Below are positions 26,208 to 35,139 of a DNA stretch of 64,000 nucleotides, piece after piece. The translations under genes and the position numbers were made by a program. The notes under the pieces were generated by a model. It ran no database searches. It had not been told where the DNA came from and was given only the letters and a program-made list of their open reading frames with translations. Positions within the stretch are counted from its first letter, which is position 1. Every line of letters begins with the position of its first letter. This DNA is from Deltaproteobacteria bacterium (GTDB lineage: Bacteria; Myxococcota; Kuafuiibacteriia; Kuafuiibacteriales; Kuafuiibacteriaceae). The DNA lies in the NCBI GenBank assembly GCA_020632995.1, contig JACKEN010000003.1, positions 310,001-374,000 of the forward strand, written 5' to 3'.

Positions 26208-29200
26208 ACGAGTCTGGGCGAAAATCACCTCTGGAGCGAGATTTGAGGCGCTCGTTTCGACGCTCCTCTTCTTCGAGGATCCCGACACCATTCTGTTCGG
26301 AAGGCCGGGCGTCGACGGAGGACAGGATGCGCGCTCGGGTAACGGCAAACGCGTGTTCCAGGCGAAACACCATCAAAGGGCCTCGGCGGCGAAAGCAATT
26401 GCGGACGCCAAGTCCGAGGCCGAGAAGATCAAGCAGTACCGGACCGCCAAGCACGAGCGATACGAGCAGTGGAAGTTGGTTACGGAATGGCGGTTGGTCT
26501 CGAACGCAACTTTTAATTCAACAGACCAAGAGCGGTGGGACGAGGAAGTGGTCCCTCTCTTCGACAAGTTGAAGCTGAAAGCCGACTATTGGGAACAGGC
26601 TGACCTGGATGCGCTGCTCGCGAAGCATCCCGAGGTGGACCGCGCCTTCTTCGGCGGAGAGACACGAGTCTTTCTGACGGTCGCCGAGGCACGCGAGCGA
26701 TTCGTCTTTCATGAGCCCTTCTTGGAACGTGCCGCCAGTGGAAGGTTCTACGGTCGTGAAGACGGTCTCAGGAACTTCTCTGAGTTCATCGATTCGTCAA
26801 ATCTCGCGTGGGTTCTTCACGGAACGGGTGGCGTCGGGAAGAGCCGGTTGCTTCTTGAAGCAGGAGCTAGCTTGGCGTCCACCGGCGAATGGCAAGTGCT
26901 CTGGGCGAACACGGCAAGCATGGAGGCGTCGAGTAACTGGTTCAACGCCGTGGTTCCCGAACGCAAGACCCTACTGCTGGTCGACGAACCAGATAGTGAA
27001 GGTCTCCTGAAAGTTCTGATTGAGCAGCTCGGTCCAAGGCTGGGTCGCACAGGAAGCTGGAAGCTAGCCGTTTGCGTTCGATCGCCAAAGGATCCAGTAC
27101 TAAACTATCTTCGAAACCCTCGACTGAAGTCCCGGATTTCCGAGTTCGCCCTTTCGCCCTTGGCGAACGACGAGGGGAGACAGCTCTGCCAGGAACTGAT
27201 TGAAGGCGGACCGCTTTCCGGGAGGAATGAGAGTTGGCGCGGTCAAGCTGTCGACGAGCTGAGCAAGAGGTTCGCCCAGTTCCCTGTGTGGCTGGGCCTT
27301 GCGGTATCGGTCCTTGAAGACAAGGGGGACCTGTCCGGTGTACCAGATACGGCTGAAGCCCTGGCCGACCTCTACCTAGGGGAGGTGGTCTATCAGGCGG
27401 GTCAGAGTGCGCCAGAGGTGATCGAGGGACTGCTTCGCTGGATTTCAATGATCGGTACGGTGAACCGGGAAGATGAGGGCACCGTGAGCGTCCTTGCTAC
27501 CAGCACCAGATTCGACGACCGATCCGAATTGCTGGCTGAGTTCAATCGCCTCGTGCGCAGAAAGGTCTTGGTCGAGAGAGGAGCCCGAAACCGTCTCGTA
27601 GAGCTCAAGCCGGACGTAATGCGGGATCATGTGCTTCGGAGATGGCTTAGCGTTGAGCCCGGGGGCGAGCCACGGTTCGTGCCCTCCCAGGAAGCTCGAG
27701 GTCTGGCCAGGCTGCTGGCGGAGTCCTTAGTCAAGGGGCGGCTCAGCTCGGTTGGTGCTCAGATTCTCCGCTCACTGGTGAGGACTGAGCGGCTCTTCGA
27801 TTTCGCGGGCACGTTCGTGCAACTCACTGGTCCCATCTTTGAAGTGCTGGAGGCCGAACTGAGCGGGATGGTCCCTTCTACTCGTATTGCTCTGCTTGAG
27901 CACTTTCAAGACCTTGCCTTCGCAAATCCGGCGGAGGTCTTGAGGCTTTGCCGGAGAATGAGAACCGAACCCGTGGACCCGGAGACCGTAGAAGGGCTCC
28001 TTGGCACTAGGCAGCTAGGCCAGGACGATGTCGTTCTGGATTGCGCTTGGGCCGTCTTTCACGCTGCGATGCGTGCCCGAGAAGAGGCTACGAAGGCGGA
28101 GGCGCTGCAGGAGCTTATCGAACTGGGCTCCATGGAGCGGAGGATCGCTCCCCGTAGGCAGTACGGGCTCCCGAATGACGGCAAGCGCGCCGAGGCCCTT
28201 GTATCGCGGGTTCTGCAGGGCGGACCAAGTTTCCTCTCCGACTTCGCCGACGTTGGGCTTCGGCTTGCCCTTGCGGCGCTTGATGCGTCATGCAACGTCG
28301 CGCCGGATGAAAGCTCTGTGCCCGTGTTGACGGAGCTTCTGAAGGAGATGACAGCGGTCGAGCGCACTGTTTCCTGGAGTGAGGAAAGGTCCTTTCACTG
28401 GACGAACTACGTGATCTCGCCCGACGGAGACAGGTGGGCAACGCGTGACACTCTACTGCTACGCCTCCGAGCACTCGTTGAGGGTGGTGACGTGCCCGTC
28501 GGCTCTCGAAACCTTGCGTGGAAGATCTTGGCCGAGGCGCACGCGAGCGCAAATCGAGGATTGAAGAGTACTGGTGACCCCGCGTCTGACACGATTCGAG
28601 AGCATCTTTTGGCGAATCTGCGGTGGGCGGCAACCGTACTCCGAACAAGAACCGTTGAGCTTGCCGAGTTGCTGGAAGCGCGAAGCCTCTGGGACTGGCA
28701 TGCGCGCTTCGAGAAGGACGCAGCTCTCAGCATGGCGGCGCAGGACCTCGAGAGTCTCTTTCGTAGTAACCAGACTATTTCCGAGTTCGGAGTGATTGGT
28801 GATCTCTACCATCGAGAGCATCGAGAGGCTTGGGCTGAAGAGAAGGCCAACGCTCTGGTAGGTGCGTCGAGCCCAACGATAATTGCCGATTTCGTCAGCC
28901 GCGCTTCGGACTATCTGGGGAGTGGCAATCTGTTTGTCGCGAATGCGGTAGCGGGAAAGTTGGGCGAGGTTGCGGAAGGGAGCGTGGTCGTAGCCTCATT
29001 TGTGCGCGATGAACTTGCGCGCGGTGAAGTTGAACGTGCAGTGTTTCAGTTCGCGCTCGTGGCTGCGGCCTCGTGGGTCTCCACACTCCGCAAGAGCTCA
29101 CCAGACCGGGCTATCGAGCTGATTAACGAGTTCGTCGAGCGCTGCCCGTCCGGGCTAGAGAGTTCGGCACTCATCGTCAAGACTTATGATGGATACGCGC

Positions 29201-30213
29201 GCCACGAGTTGGACAAACTCCCTGAAGCCGAGTTTGACTTGCTCTTGGCAGCTGGTCCGGAGATGGCTCAAGTGGGCTGGGGGGCTCAATTTCTACATGC
29301 CGCGGCCTGGTGGCTCCGGAACGACTGGGACTCGCTGAGGGCCGTTCTTGAGGAGGTGTTCGCGGCTGTCGACGACGAGAACAAGGGGAAAGCTGGCCGC
29401 GCGCTTGTTTCCGCCGTCTATGCGTCACTGAGCCACGGCCCCGCTAGAGAGGCGTCGGAGCGCCCCGAAGAACTTGGGGTCTGGCTCCTTCAACGGATCG
29501 CGACGATTCCGGATTCGGATTCGCTAGGTCAATCCCAATGGGAACTGGAGGAACTTCTGGAGGTCCTCGACCGTCCGTCTGCTTCCCTGATGGTGGAGCT
29601 CCTGCGACAACGAGCCCAAATGGAAGCGGAACGTGGATACGAAAGCTGCAAGGCGATTGGAATTGGAGACCGATTCACCAGATTCGTACGACCTCTTGCT
29701 GCCGAAGGTGAAGGTTCCGAAGATGACCTCACGGCTGCCAACGCTCTGCTCGACATGGCTTCGAATCAGGGAACCCTGGGCTACCGGTTCGCGGAGATCT
29801 GCCGGGACTTTGACCCGGAAGGACGCGTGCTTCCAGGGCTCGTGTCGGAGCGAATCAAAGACGCGGAGACCTACGACGCTGTTTGGCAGTTGTCGCGGAT
29901 CGCAGGCGGCTATCCACCTGCGGTCGCGGCTTGGCGCACCATCGCCAAGGCTACAGTCGCGTTCGCTCGCAGCCGAGAAGACAGAGAGAGGTACTCACTA
30001 TTCTCTGCGCTGACGGATCACAGTCCGCAGTCCTGGTCCGGCCAGATCGGCGAGGTTCCTTCGGTCTTCATTTCCGAGAGGGACACGGCGAAGCGGCGAC
30101 TTGCAGAAGAGAGCGACCCCTTGCTGCGCGAATTCTGGCAGTGGCAGCTCAACGCAGCGGAACATGCACTCGAGGATCAAGTTCAGCGGGCGAAGGAGGA
30201 CCGCGGAGAATGA
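26200..30213 (+). CDS. STAND NTPase with N-terminal PD-(D/E)xK nuclease, Avs-like antiviral protein
   Basis: About 1337 residues from ATG 26200. Residues 10-60 look like a Mrr/Cap4-type restriction nuclease: E16, D39 and D43 (GVDGGQD) and Q54-A-K56. A STAND P-loop follows: Walker A HGTGGVGKS (207-215) and Walker B LLLVDEPD (258-265). The remaining thousand residues are helical and repeat-like, as in sensor domains. This order matches Avs (antiviral STAND) proteins, in which phage-protein binding triggers oligomerisation and DNA cleavage. I cannot assign an Avs class. Base composition is visibly less GC-rich than neighbours, a sign of transfer. The stop overlaps the next gene (ATGA). Confidence 0.85.
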   Translation: MSERVWAKITSGARFEALVSTLLFFEDPDTILFGRPGVDGGQDARSGNGKRVFQAKHHQRASAAKAIADAKSEAEKIKQYRTAKHERYEQWKLVTEWRLVSNATFNSTDQERWDEEVVPLFDKLKLKADYWEQADLDALLAKHPEVDRAFFGGETRVFLTVAEARERFVFHEPFLERAASGRFYGREDGLRNFSEFIDSSNLAWVLHGTGGVGKSRLLLEAGASLASTGEWQVLWANTASMEASSNWFNAVVPERKTLLLVDEPDSEGLLKVLIEQLGPRLGRTGSWKLAVCVRSPKDPVLNYLRNPRLKSRISEFALSPLANDEGRQLCQELIEGGPLSGRNESWRGQAVDELSKRFAQFPVWLGLAVSVLEDKGDLSGVPDTAEALADLYLGEVVYQAGQSAPEVIEGLLRWISMIGTVNREDEGTVSVLATSTRFDDRSELLAEFNRLVRRKVLVERGARNRLVELKPDVMRDHVLRRWLSVEPGGEPRFVPSQEARGLARLLAESLVKGRLSSVGAQILRSLVRTERLFDFAGTFVQLTGPIFEVLEAELSGMVPSTRIALLEHFQDLAFANPAEVLRLCRRMRTEPVDPETVEGLLGTRQLGQDDVVLDCAWAVFHAAMRAREEATKAEALQELIELGSMERRIAPRRQYGLPNDGKRAEALVSRVLQGGPSFLSDFADVGLRLALAALDASCNVAPDESSVPVLTELLKEMTAVERTVSWSEERSFHWTNYVISPDGDRWATRDTLLLRLRALVEGGDVPVGSRNLAWKILAEAHASANRGLKSTGDPASDTIREHLLANLRWAATVLRTRTVELAELLEARSLWDWHARFEKDAALSMAAQDLESLFRSNQTISEFGVIGDLYHREHREAWAEEKANALVGASSPTIIADFVSRASDYLGSGNLFVANAVAGKLGEVAEGSVVVASFVRDELARGEVERAVFQFALVAAASWVSTLRKSSPDRAIELINEFVERCPSGLESSALIVKTYDGYARHELDKLPEAEFDLLLAAGPEMAQVGWGAQFLHAAAWWLRNDWDSLRAVLEEVFAAVDDENKGKAGRALVSAVYASLSHGPAREASERPEELGVWLLQRIATIPDSDSLGQSQWELEELLEVLDRPSASLMVELLRQRAQMEAERGYESCKAIGIGDRFTRFVRPLAAEGEGSEDDLTAANALLDMASNQGTLGYRFAEICRDFDPEGRVLPGLVSERIKDAETYDAVWQLSRIAGGYPPAVAAWRTIAKATVAFARSREDRERYSLFSALTDHSPQSWSGQIGEVPSVFISERDTAKRRLAEESDPLLREFWQWQLNAAEHALEDQVQRAKEDRGE

Positions 30214-31022
30214 GCATCAAGGTTCTCAAGACGCGGTTGGATGAAGCTGGGAAGGTCCTCGATAAGATCGATGACGTTCTTCAGGTCCATCCGAACAGGC
30301 TAAGGAACGATGCGGGGCTGTCGATCAAGTCGAGCCTCAACGCTCGCTCTGAGCTGTCTCATTGGAGCACCCTCATTGACACCCGAGTGTCAGTCTCGAA
30401 CGTACTTGCCGCGCTCGACACGACGGTGGACCCCGACGGCCTGGTAGTGCTTTCTGGCGTGAAAGTAAAGTTCCAACACGCCAGATTCATGCTGGTGCAG
30501 AGCTACCTCACTGCGGCTTGGTCTCTTGCGGATAGCATGGTTCCGGTCGCCGCTCGAATACTCTGCCCGGCCAGCTTCGGCCTCAACTCGGACCCCGCGA
30601 ATGGCCCGAAGTTGTCTTCATTTCTTGGCGACAAATCCAAAGCTCACAGTCCTGCGCCCCTGTTCCACGCATTCCCGAGTACGTTCGGGTGGCCTGTTGC
30701 GCTGTTGTACTCCTTGAGGAATCACTTCGTGCACGATGGCGCGAGCGTCGATGCACTGGATGTCTTTGTCGGGCCTTCGTCGGCACATGCGTTCCGGCTT
30801 TCTGCGGACGGCTGGGATCGAATTGTTCAGCGCGCCAAGAGATACGGAGTGGACGACTCTGACCATCGCGAGGGCGGCGCATGGCTTACGAACCCAAAGG
30901 ACGATCTGCGGAAGGTCTTCGCGGAGTGCGAGCCGATTTTTGATCAGGCCTTGGGCAGCCTCTTCGGGGCCGCTTGCCGGACGCTCGCCGCCCATGTGGC
31001 TTTCGTTTTCGGAGAAGACTGA
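30210..31022 (+). CDS. HEPN-like protein in operon with the STAND gene
   Basis: A 270-residue soluble protein whose ATG overlaps the STAND stop (GAGAATGA), with GGAG upstream. It is not clearly assignable. Residues 165-176 read LYSLRNHFVHDG, matching the Rx4H/RN..H motif of HEPN nucleases (R170, N171, H175), set in a helical context. In defence loci HEPN proteins are RNases or toxin parts. Here it could be a second effector, or a regulator of the STAND nuclease. The function is inferred from the motif and tight operon linkage. Confidence 0.7.
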   Translation: MSIKVLKTRLDEAGKVLDKIDDVLQVHPNRLRNDAGLSIKSSLNARSELSHWSTLIDTRVSVSNVLAALDTTVDPDGLVVLSGVKVKFQHARFMLVQSYLTAAWSLADSMVPVAARILCPASFGLNSDPANGPKLSSFLGDKSKAHSPAPLFHAFPSTFGWPVALLYSLRNHFVHDGASVDALDVFVGPSSAHAFRLSADGWDRIVQRAKRYGVDDSDHREGGAWLTNPKDDLRKVFAECEPIFDQALGSLFGAACRTLAAHVAFVFGED

Positions 31023-31042
31023 CCGGACTACTCAAGACGGCA

Positions 31043-31235
31043 CCCGTCGGTCGGGTCTTCGCATGCCAAAATCTCTTGGCCCGGATCGAGGAGGTCGTCA
31101 CCGAACTCGAGGCTCGGGGCAGCAAGGGCATCACCGTCCAGCGCTACAAGGGTCTGGGCGAGATGAACGCTGAGCAGCTCTGGGAGACCACCATGGATCC
31201 GTCGATCCGAGTGCTGGTCCGCGGATCCCGCCGCC
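31043..31235 (+). pseudogene. GyrB/ParE C-terminal fragment
   Basis: In one frame the segment reads GITVQRYKGLGEMNAEQLWE followed by TTMDPSIRVLVRG, the highly conserved TOPRIM-distal C-terminus of a type II topoisomerase B subunit. The rest of the gene is absent and the start has no signal. It is a truncated remnant trapped between the defence operon and the second IS3 copy. Confidence 0.8.
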
Positions 31236-31255
31236 GAGTGCATACGCCACGGGGT

Positions 31256-31335
31256 CGTGAACACCCATTCCACGCGGGTGTGAACACCTATTCCACGCCG
31301 ACGTGAACACCTATTCCAGGGCCGTGAACACCAGG
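31256..31335 (+). repeat. Tandem repeats of about 23 bp (four units)
   Basis: Units begin CGTGAACACCCATTCCACG (31256), TGTGAACACCTATTCCACG (31279), CGTGAACACCTATTCCAGG (31302) and a partial CGTGAACACC (31323). Multiple short direct repeats of this size are typical of IS21-family ends, so an IS21 remnant is the best guess. Confidence 0.6.
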
Positions 31336-31342
31336 CTTCAGC

Positions 31343-31391
31343 GCTCGCCAAAAGGGATCCACCTCTGCTCGCCAGAAGGGACCCGCCTTTG
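31343..31391 (+). repeat. Two tandem 24-bp repeats
   Basis: GCTCGCCAAAAGGGATCCAC at 31343 and GCTCGCCAGAAGGGACCCGC at 31367, each followed by CTnTG. They directly follow the 23-bp repeats and may belong to the same IS-end remnant. Confidence 0.5.
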
Positions 31392-31424
31392 ATCTCAGCT
31401 GACTGGGCCTGATCGCCAGACCGA

Positions 31425-31571
31425 GTGCCGAGCCGTGAGGAACCCGCGACCTTGGTCGTGGGGCTGGACCTCTCGAGCACGTCGGCAGTCCAGGCCCTTC
31501 GGATGCACCTGTCGCGACTGGCGCAGACCGAGCCGGTGATCGAGGCGAAGGTGTCGGTGCATGGGGCGCCG
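31425..31571 (+). pseudogene. Unknown ORF interrupted by IS3 copy 2, 5' part
   Basis: From a GTG at 31425 the frame reads VPSREEPATLVVGLDLSSTS and runs on to VSVHGAP, where IS3 copy 2 is inserted. The frame resumes at 32837 (PFQALLVGLGERYGVPVY). Joined, the two parts encode about 113 residues of unknown function. Confidence 0.55.
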
Positions 31572-31589
31572 TGAGCTTCCCCCTGTTTC

Positions 31590-31928
31590 GTGGACACCCA
31601 AGATGAGGGGATAAGACCCCTGAGGGCGAACATGGGACGACGAAAGCGACGGACCTTCACGGACGAGTTCAAGGCTGAGGCGGTGGCGCAGGTGCTGGAT
31701 CGGGGGCTCTCGGTCCCGCAGGTGGCGACGGACCTCGACCTGACCGAGACAGCGCTGCGCTCCTGGGTGAAGCGGGCAGAGGCGTCGAGGACTCGCGTGG
31801 CGACCGGTGGCCTGACCGACGCCGAGCGCGATGAACTGCTGCGGCTCCGCAAGGAGGTGAAGCGGTTGCGGGAGGACCGCGAGATCCTAAAAAAAGCGGC
31901 CACGTTCTTCGCGAAGGAGAAGCCGTGA
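31590..31928 (+). CDS. IS3-family transposase OrfA (copy 2)
   Basis: Identical protein to the OrfA at 24386: 112 residues with an N-terminal helix-turn-helix, a C-terminal coiled-coil helix and an A7 slippery stretch near its 3' end. It appears intact. Confidence 0.92.
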   Translation: MDTQDEGIRPLRANMGRRKRRTFTDEFKAEAVAQVLDRGLSVPQVATDLDLTETALRSWVKRAEASRTRVATGGLTDAERDELLRLRKEVKRLREDREILKKAATFFAKEKP

Positions 31929-32806
31929 AGTTCGCCTTCATCGTGGAGCATGCGGTCCTGTACGGCGTCGCGCGTCTTTGCCTGCTTCTGGGCGTGTCGC
32001 GGAGCGGGTTCTATGCGTGGGTGGAGCGTGAACCATCGGCACGGGCGCGAGAGGACGGCCGCCTCCTGGTGCTCATCCGGAGCATCTTCAACCGCTCGAG
32101 GGGCACGTACGGCGCCCCGCGGGTGCACGCGGAACTGGTGGAGATGGGCGAAGCGGTCAGCCAGAAACGGGTCGCGCGCCTCATGGCCGAGGATGGCCTG
32201 GAGGGGCGCTCTCCGCGACGGCGCGGGCGTTCGACGACGAAGGCGCGACCAGGCGTCGAGGGGGAGAACGTTCTCGACCGGCAGTTCGAGGTGGACGCTC
32301 CGAACCGCGTCTGGGTTGCGGACACGACCTACCTCACAACCGAGGATGGCCCAGCCTTCCTCGTGGCCATCCTGGACCTCTTCAGCCGCCGCGTGGTGGG
32401 CTGGACGGTCGGCGCGAAGCTCGACACCGAGCTGGCGAGAGAAGCGCTCAGACGGGCCCTGGCGCTTCGCCAGCCCTCGGCCGGCCTGCTGTTCCACTCG
32501 GACCGCGGCGGGGAGTTCACGAGCACCGCGTTCACCGCCGACCTCGAGCGCGCGAACGCTCGACGGAGCCTGAGCCGACCCGGGGAGTGCCACGACAACG
32601 CACCGGCCGAGAGCTTCTTCGGCACGCTCAAGGACGAGCTCGACATCAATCACGGCCGCATCTTCGCCTCGCCTGAAGACGCCAGGTCGGTCATCGGCGA
32701 GTACATCGAGCGGTTCTACAATCGCCAGAGGAGGCATTCCAACAACCAGTACCTCAGCCCGGTTGACTTCGAGGCTGAGGCAAGGCAGCTTGCCCAAGCG
32801 GCATAA
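31925..32806 (+). CDS. IS3-family transposase OrfB (copy 2)
   Basis: Identical to the OrfB at 24721: 293 residues with DDE residues in VADTTYL, HSDRGGEF and ESFFGTLKDE. Identity between the copies implies recent transposition or gene conversion. Confidence 0.95.
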   Translation: MKFAFIVEHAVLYGVARLCLLLGVSRSGFYAWVEREPSARAREDGRLLVLIRSIFNRSRGTYGAPRVHAELVEMGEAVSQKRVARLMAEDGLEGRSPRRRGRSTTKARPGVEGENVLDRQFEVDAPNRVWVADTTYLTTEDGPAFLVAILDLFSRRVVGWTVGAKLDTELAREALRRALALRQPSAGLLFHSDRGGEFTSTAFTADLERANARRSLSRPGECHDNAPAESFFGTLKDELDINHGRIFASPEDARSVIGEYIERFYNRQRRHSNNQYLSPVDFEAEARQLAQAA

Positions 32807-32836
32807 CAACGTGTCCACGGAATCGGGGCAACCTCA

Positions 32837-33058
32837 CCGTTCCAGGCGCTGTTGGTGGGGTTGGGGGAGCGATATGGCGTGCCAGTGTATCGTCGGCCCC
32901 GTCAGCGCGGCACGACGCTCATGCTCCAGGGCCCGCGCACGTTTGTGCACGAGGTCATGGGGGCCCTGCTGCAGCAGATGAGTGACGCCCTCGACGCCTG
33001 GTTTCTCGACCAGACGCAGGATTGCTTGCGAGGGCTCGGAGCGATGGAGGGCCGGTAG
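32837..33058 (+). pseudogene. Unknown ORF interrupted by IS3 copy 2, 3' part
   Basis: Continues the ORF broken at 31571: PFQALLVGLGERYGVPVYRR, then a helical stretch (VHEVMGALLQQMSDALDAW) and a stop at 33056-33058. No family is recognised. An IS66 element abuts its stop. Confidence 0.55.
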
Positions 33059-33059
33059 C

Positions 33060-34739
33060 TCAGGCGGCGCCGACCTTGGGCCCATCCCGGGCGGCCCGGC
33101 CATCGCCCGGAAGCCAGGGAGGTTCGATGATCTGCCTCTGCCGCGGGTCGAGGCCCGCGACGGTCTCCTTCCAGTACTTCGGGCTCAGGGCGAGCATGTC
33201 CCCCTTTGGCCAGTGGCGCGCCAGCCGGAGCACCTGCTCGAGGTACTCGTAGGGGTTGATGCCGGCGAGCTTGCACGACGAGGTGAGCGAGAGGAAGGTC
33301 GTGTACCACTCGAGCCCGTTGGGCGTCTCGAAGTGCTGCCAGTTGTCGCGCCCCTTGACGATCTGCCGAGCTTGACGCTCAGAGCCGTTGTTGTCGGCCT
33401 CGAGCCGCCCATCGGTGAGGAATCGACCGAGGGCCTCCCGCTGGTTGGTGTAGTAGGTCAAGGCGGACTGCAGTCGCCCGCCCTTGTCGGCCTTTGTCTT
33501 CGCCTCGACGACCCAGGCATCGAGGGCCTCGACGATCGGGGTCGCGTACTCCTGCCGATAGGCGGTCCTCTGCTCGAGGGGCATCGACTTGGCCTTGCGC
33601 ACGATGGCGAAGATGGCCTTGATGAGCGCGAGCGCCTCGTGGGCGAGCGTCGGCTCGGTCAAGCGAGCTTTCCAGAAGTACCTGCGGGCGTGCGCCCAGC
33701 AGGCGACGGCCACGACCCCGAGCGTATAGAGGATGTTGTAGATGCTCGACGCGTCGGAGAGCAGGTGCCCCTCGAAGCCCTCCAGCATCTTGCGGATGGT
33801 CTCGCGGCTATGGCGGCGACCCGCCTTGAAGGTGATGTGGCCGACGTCCGAGATGAACACGAAGACATGCCAGTGCGCTTGCCCTCCGCTGATGCGGACC
33901 GGCGCCCCGGTGGCGTCGGTGGCGATGCAGTACGACTCGTCGATGCCCTCTTGGTGCATGGCCACCACGATGGGTGCGACCAGCTTGTAGGCGGCCTCGG
34001 TCCAGTCCGACATCGTGGACCGCGCGATGGCGTGGCCCTGCAGGCCGAACATCTGCTCCTGGCGGTGCCACGGCAGCATGAAGTTGCACTTGTTGACGAT
34101 GATCGGCGCGACGACGCTGGGGTCCGCGAGCAGGCGAGGCAGCATCCAATCCGGGTACGGCGCGGTGACGAAGTGGTTGGGCAACCACAGCCCCTTGGGG
34201 GACAGCTTCACCCACTTCTCGCGGATCACTCGCACCGTGTAGAACTGCGCGCGTTGGTAGGCGAGTCGCTCGCTGACCTCCTCGTCCACGAGCTGCCAGC
34301 CCTCGCCCCCGCAGGCCTTGACCTCGGGAGGGGTCTCGCGGACCTCGACAACCGGAAGACCCTTCAGGGATGGCCTGGTCTTGCCCCTACGGCTGCGCTT
34401 GTTCTCGTCCGGCTTCGTCTCGGGCGTTGCGCCGTCGTCGTTGGCGGCCTCCTCGAGGGCCTTCTTGTCCACCGCCTTGCCTGCATCGGTCAGCAGCTGC
34501 TCGAAGACCATCTGCAGGACATTCTTTGGCACGCGCTCGGGCTCGTTGGGCTCGGGCCGCTGATGCAGCGTCAGCTTCAGCCGTTGGATCTCGGCCTTCT
34601 GCAGCTCGTTGAGCTTGACCACCTCTGCGAGCTGCTCCTGGGCTTTGCGGAGCTCCGCCTTGAGCCGGTCACCCTCCGCACGAGCGAGGTCGAGCGCCTG
34701 CTTGCCGCGTAGGCAGTCTATGCAAGCACCGATACCCAA
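33060..34739 (-). CDS. tnpC: IS66 transposase TnpC (DDE)
   Basis: A 559-residue transposase. It has an N-terminal coiled coil (GDRLKAELRKAQEQLAEVVK), a zinc-finger-like region and a DDE_Tnp_IS66 core: Asp in CIATDATGAPVRI, Asp in HLLSDASSIYN, then CWAHARRYF and Glu in GRLEADNNGSERQ. The IS66_C tail is SLTSSCKLAGINPYEYLEQV. It looks full length and intact. Confidence 0.95.
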   Translation of the reverse strand: MGIGACIDCLRGKQALDLARAEGDRLKAELRKAQEQLAEVVKLNELQKAEIQRLKLTLHQRPEPNEPERVPKNVLQMVFEQLLTDAGKAVDKKALEEAANDDGATPETKPDENKRSRRGKTRPSLKGLPVVEVRETPPEVKACGGEGWQLVDEEVSERLAYQRAQFYTVRVIREKWVKLSPKGLWLPNHFVTAPYPDWMLPRLLADPSVVAPIIVNKCNFMLPWHRQEQMFGLQGHAIARSTMSDWTEAAYKLVAPIVVAMHQEGIDESYCIATDATGAPVRISGGQAHWHVFVFISDVGHITFKAGRRHSRETIRKMLEGFEGHLLSDASSIYNILYTLGVVAVACWAHARRYFWKARLTEPTLAHEALALIKAIFAIVRKAKSMPLEQRTAYRQEYATPIVEALDAWVVEAKTKADKGGRLQSALTYYTNQREALGRFLTDGRLEADNNGSERQARQIVKGRDNWQHFETPNGLEWYTTFLSLTSSCKLAGINPYEYLEQVLRLARHWPKGDMLALSPKYWKETVAGLDPRQRQIIEPPWLPGDGRAARDGPKVGAA

Positions 34740-34782
34740 GGCATCCAGAGCATCGGCTATGCGCAGGTGAAGTTGCGGAGAA

Positions 34783-35139
34783 TCAGACAGACGAGACGGC
34801 GCGATACGCAGCGCGGATGAGCTTCATGTCGATGCCCCTCAAGATCGTGTCGAGCTCGCGAGCCGAGACGCCGACATGGCGAGCGCCGGGCGACGCGCGG
34901 CCAGGAATACGGAACCGGCCGCGCCCTCGGTCGAGCCGCTTGAACACGATCCGATACCCAGTTCCGTCGTGCCACAGCAGCTTGAGGTGGGTCAGCCGCT
35001 TGTTGTGAAACGCGAAGACTGCGTCCATCCGGGGGTCCTGCCCGAAGCGCTCTCGAACCAGGCCGGCCAGCCGATCGAAGGACAGCCTCATGTCGACGGG
35101 CTCCGTGGCGACGAAGATCGTCGTCGGCAGCCGCATCAC
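34783..35139 (-). CDS. tnpB: IS66 accessory protein TnpB
   Basis: A 118-residue IS66 Orf2 protein: VDMRLSFDRLAGLVRERFGQ, then VFAFHNKRLTHLKLLWHDGTGY and a C-terminal LDTILRGIDM. The length is typical. It overlaps tnpA by 4 bases (ATGA). Confidence 0.94.
   Translation of the reverse strand: MMRLPTTIFVATEPVDMRLSFDRLAGLVRERFGQDPRMDAVFAFHNKRLTHLKLLWHDGTGYRIVFKRLDRGRGRFRIPGRASPGARHVGVSARELDTILRGIDMKLIRAAYRAVSSV

Larger units (their letters stand above)
31572..32836 (+). mobile_element. IS3-family insertion sequence, copy 2 (1265 bp)
   Basis: Same length, ends and coding content as copy 1 (offset exactly 7204 bases). It has its own target duplication, CCG, on each side. Because copy 1 has GTC on both sides and the outer flanks do not match, the two copies inserted independently. 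Confidence 0.96.

Noticed and set aside
31028..32818. 596-residue minus-strand ORF (and a matching one at 24193-25614)
   Set aside because: Antisense to IS3 orfA/orfB; appears twice only because the IS is duplicated.
24368..32836. Composite transposon carrying the defence operon
   Set aside because: Target duplications are specific to each IS copy and the outer flanks do not match.
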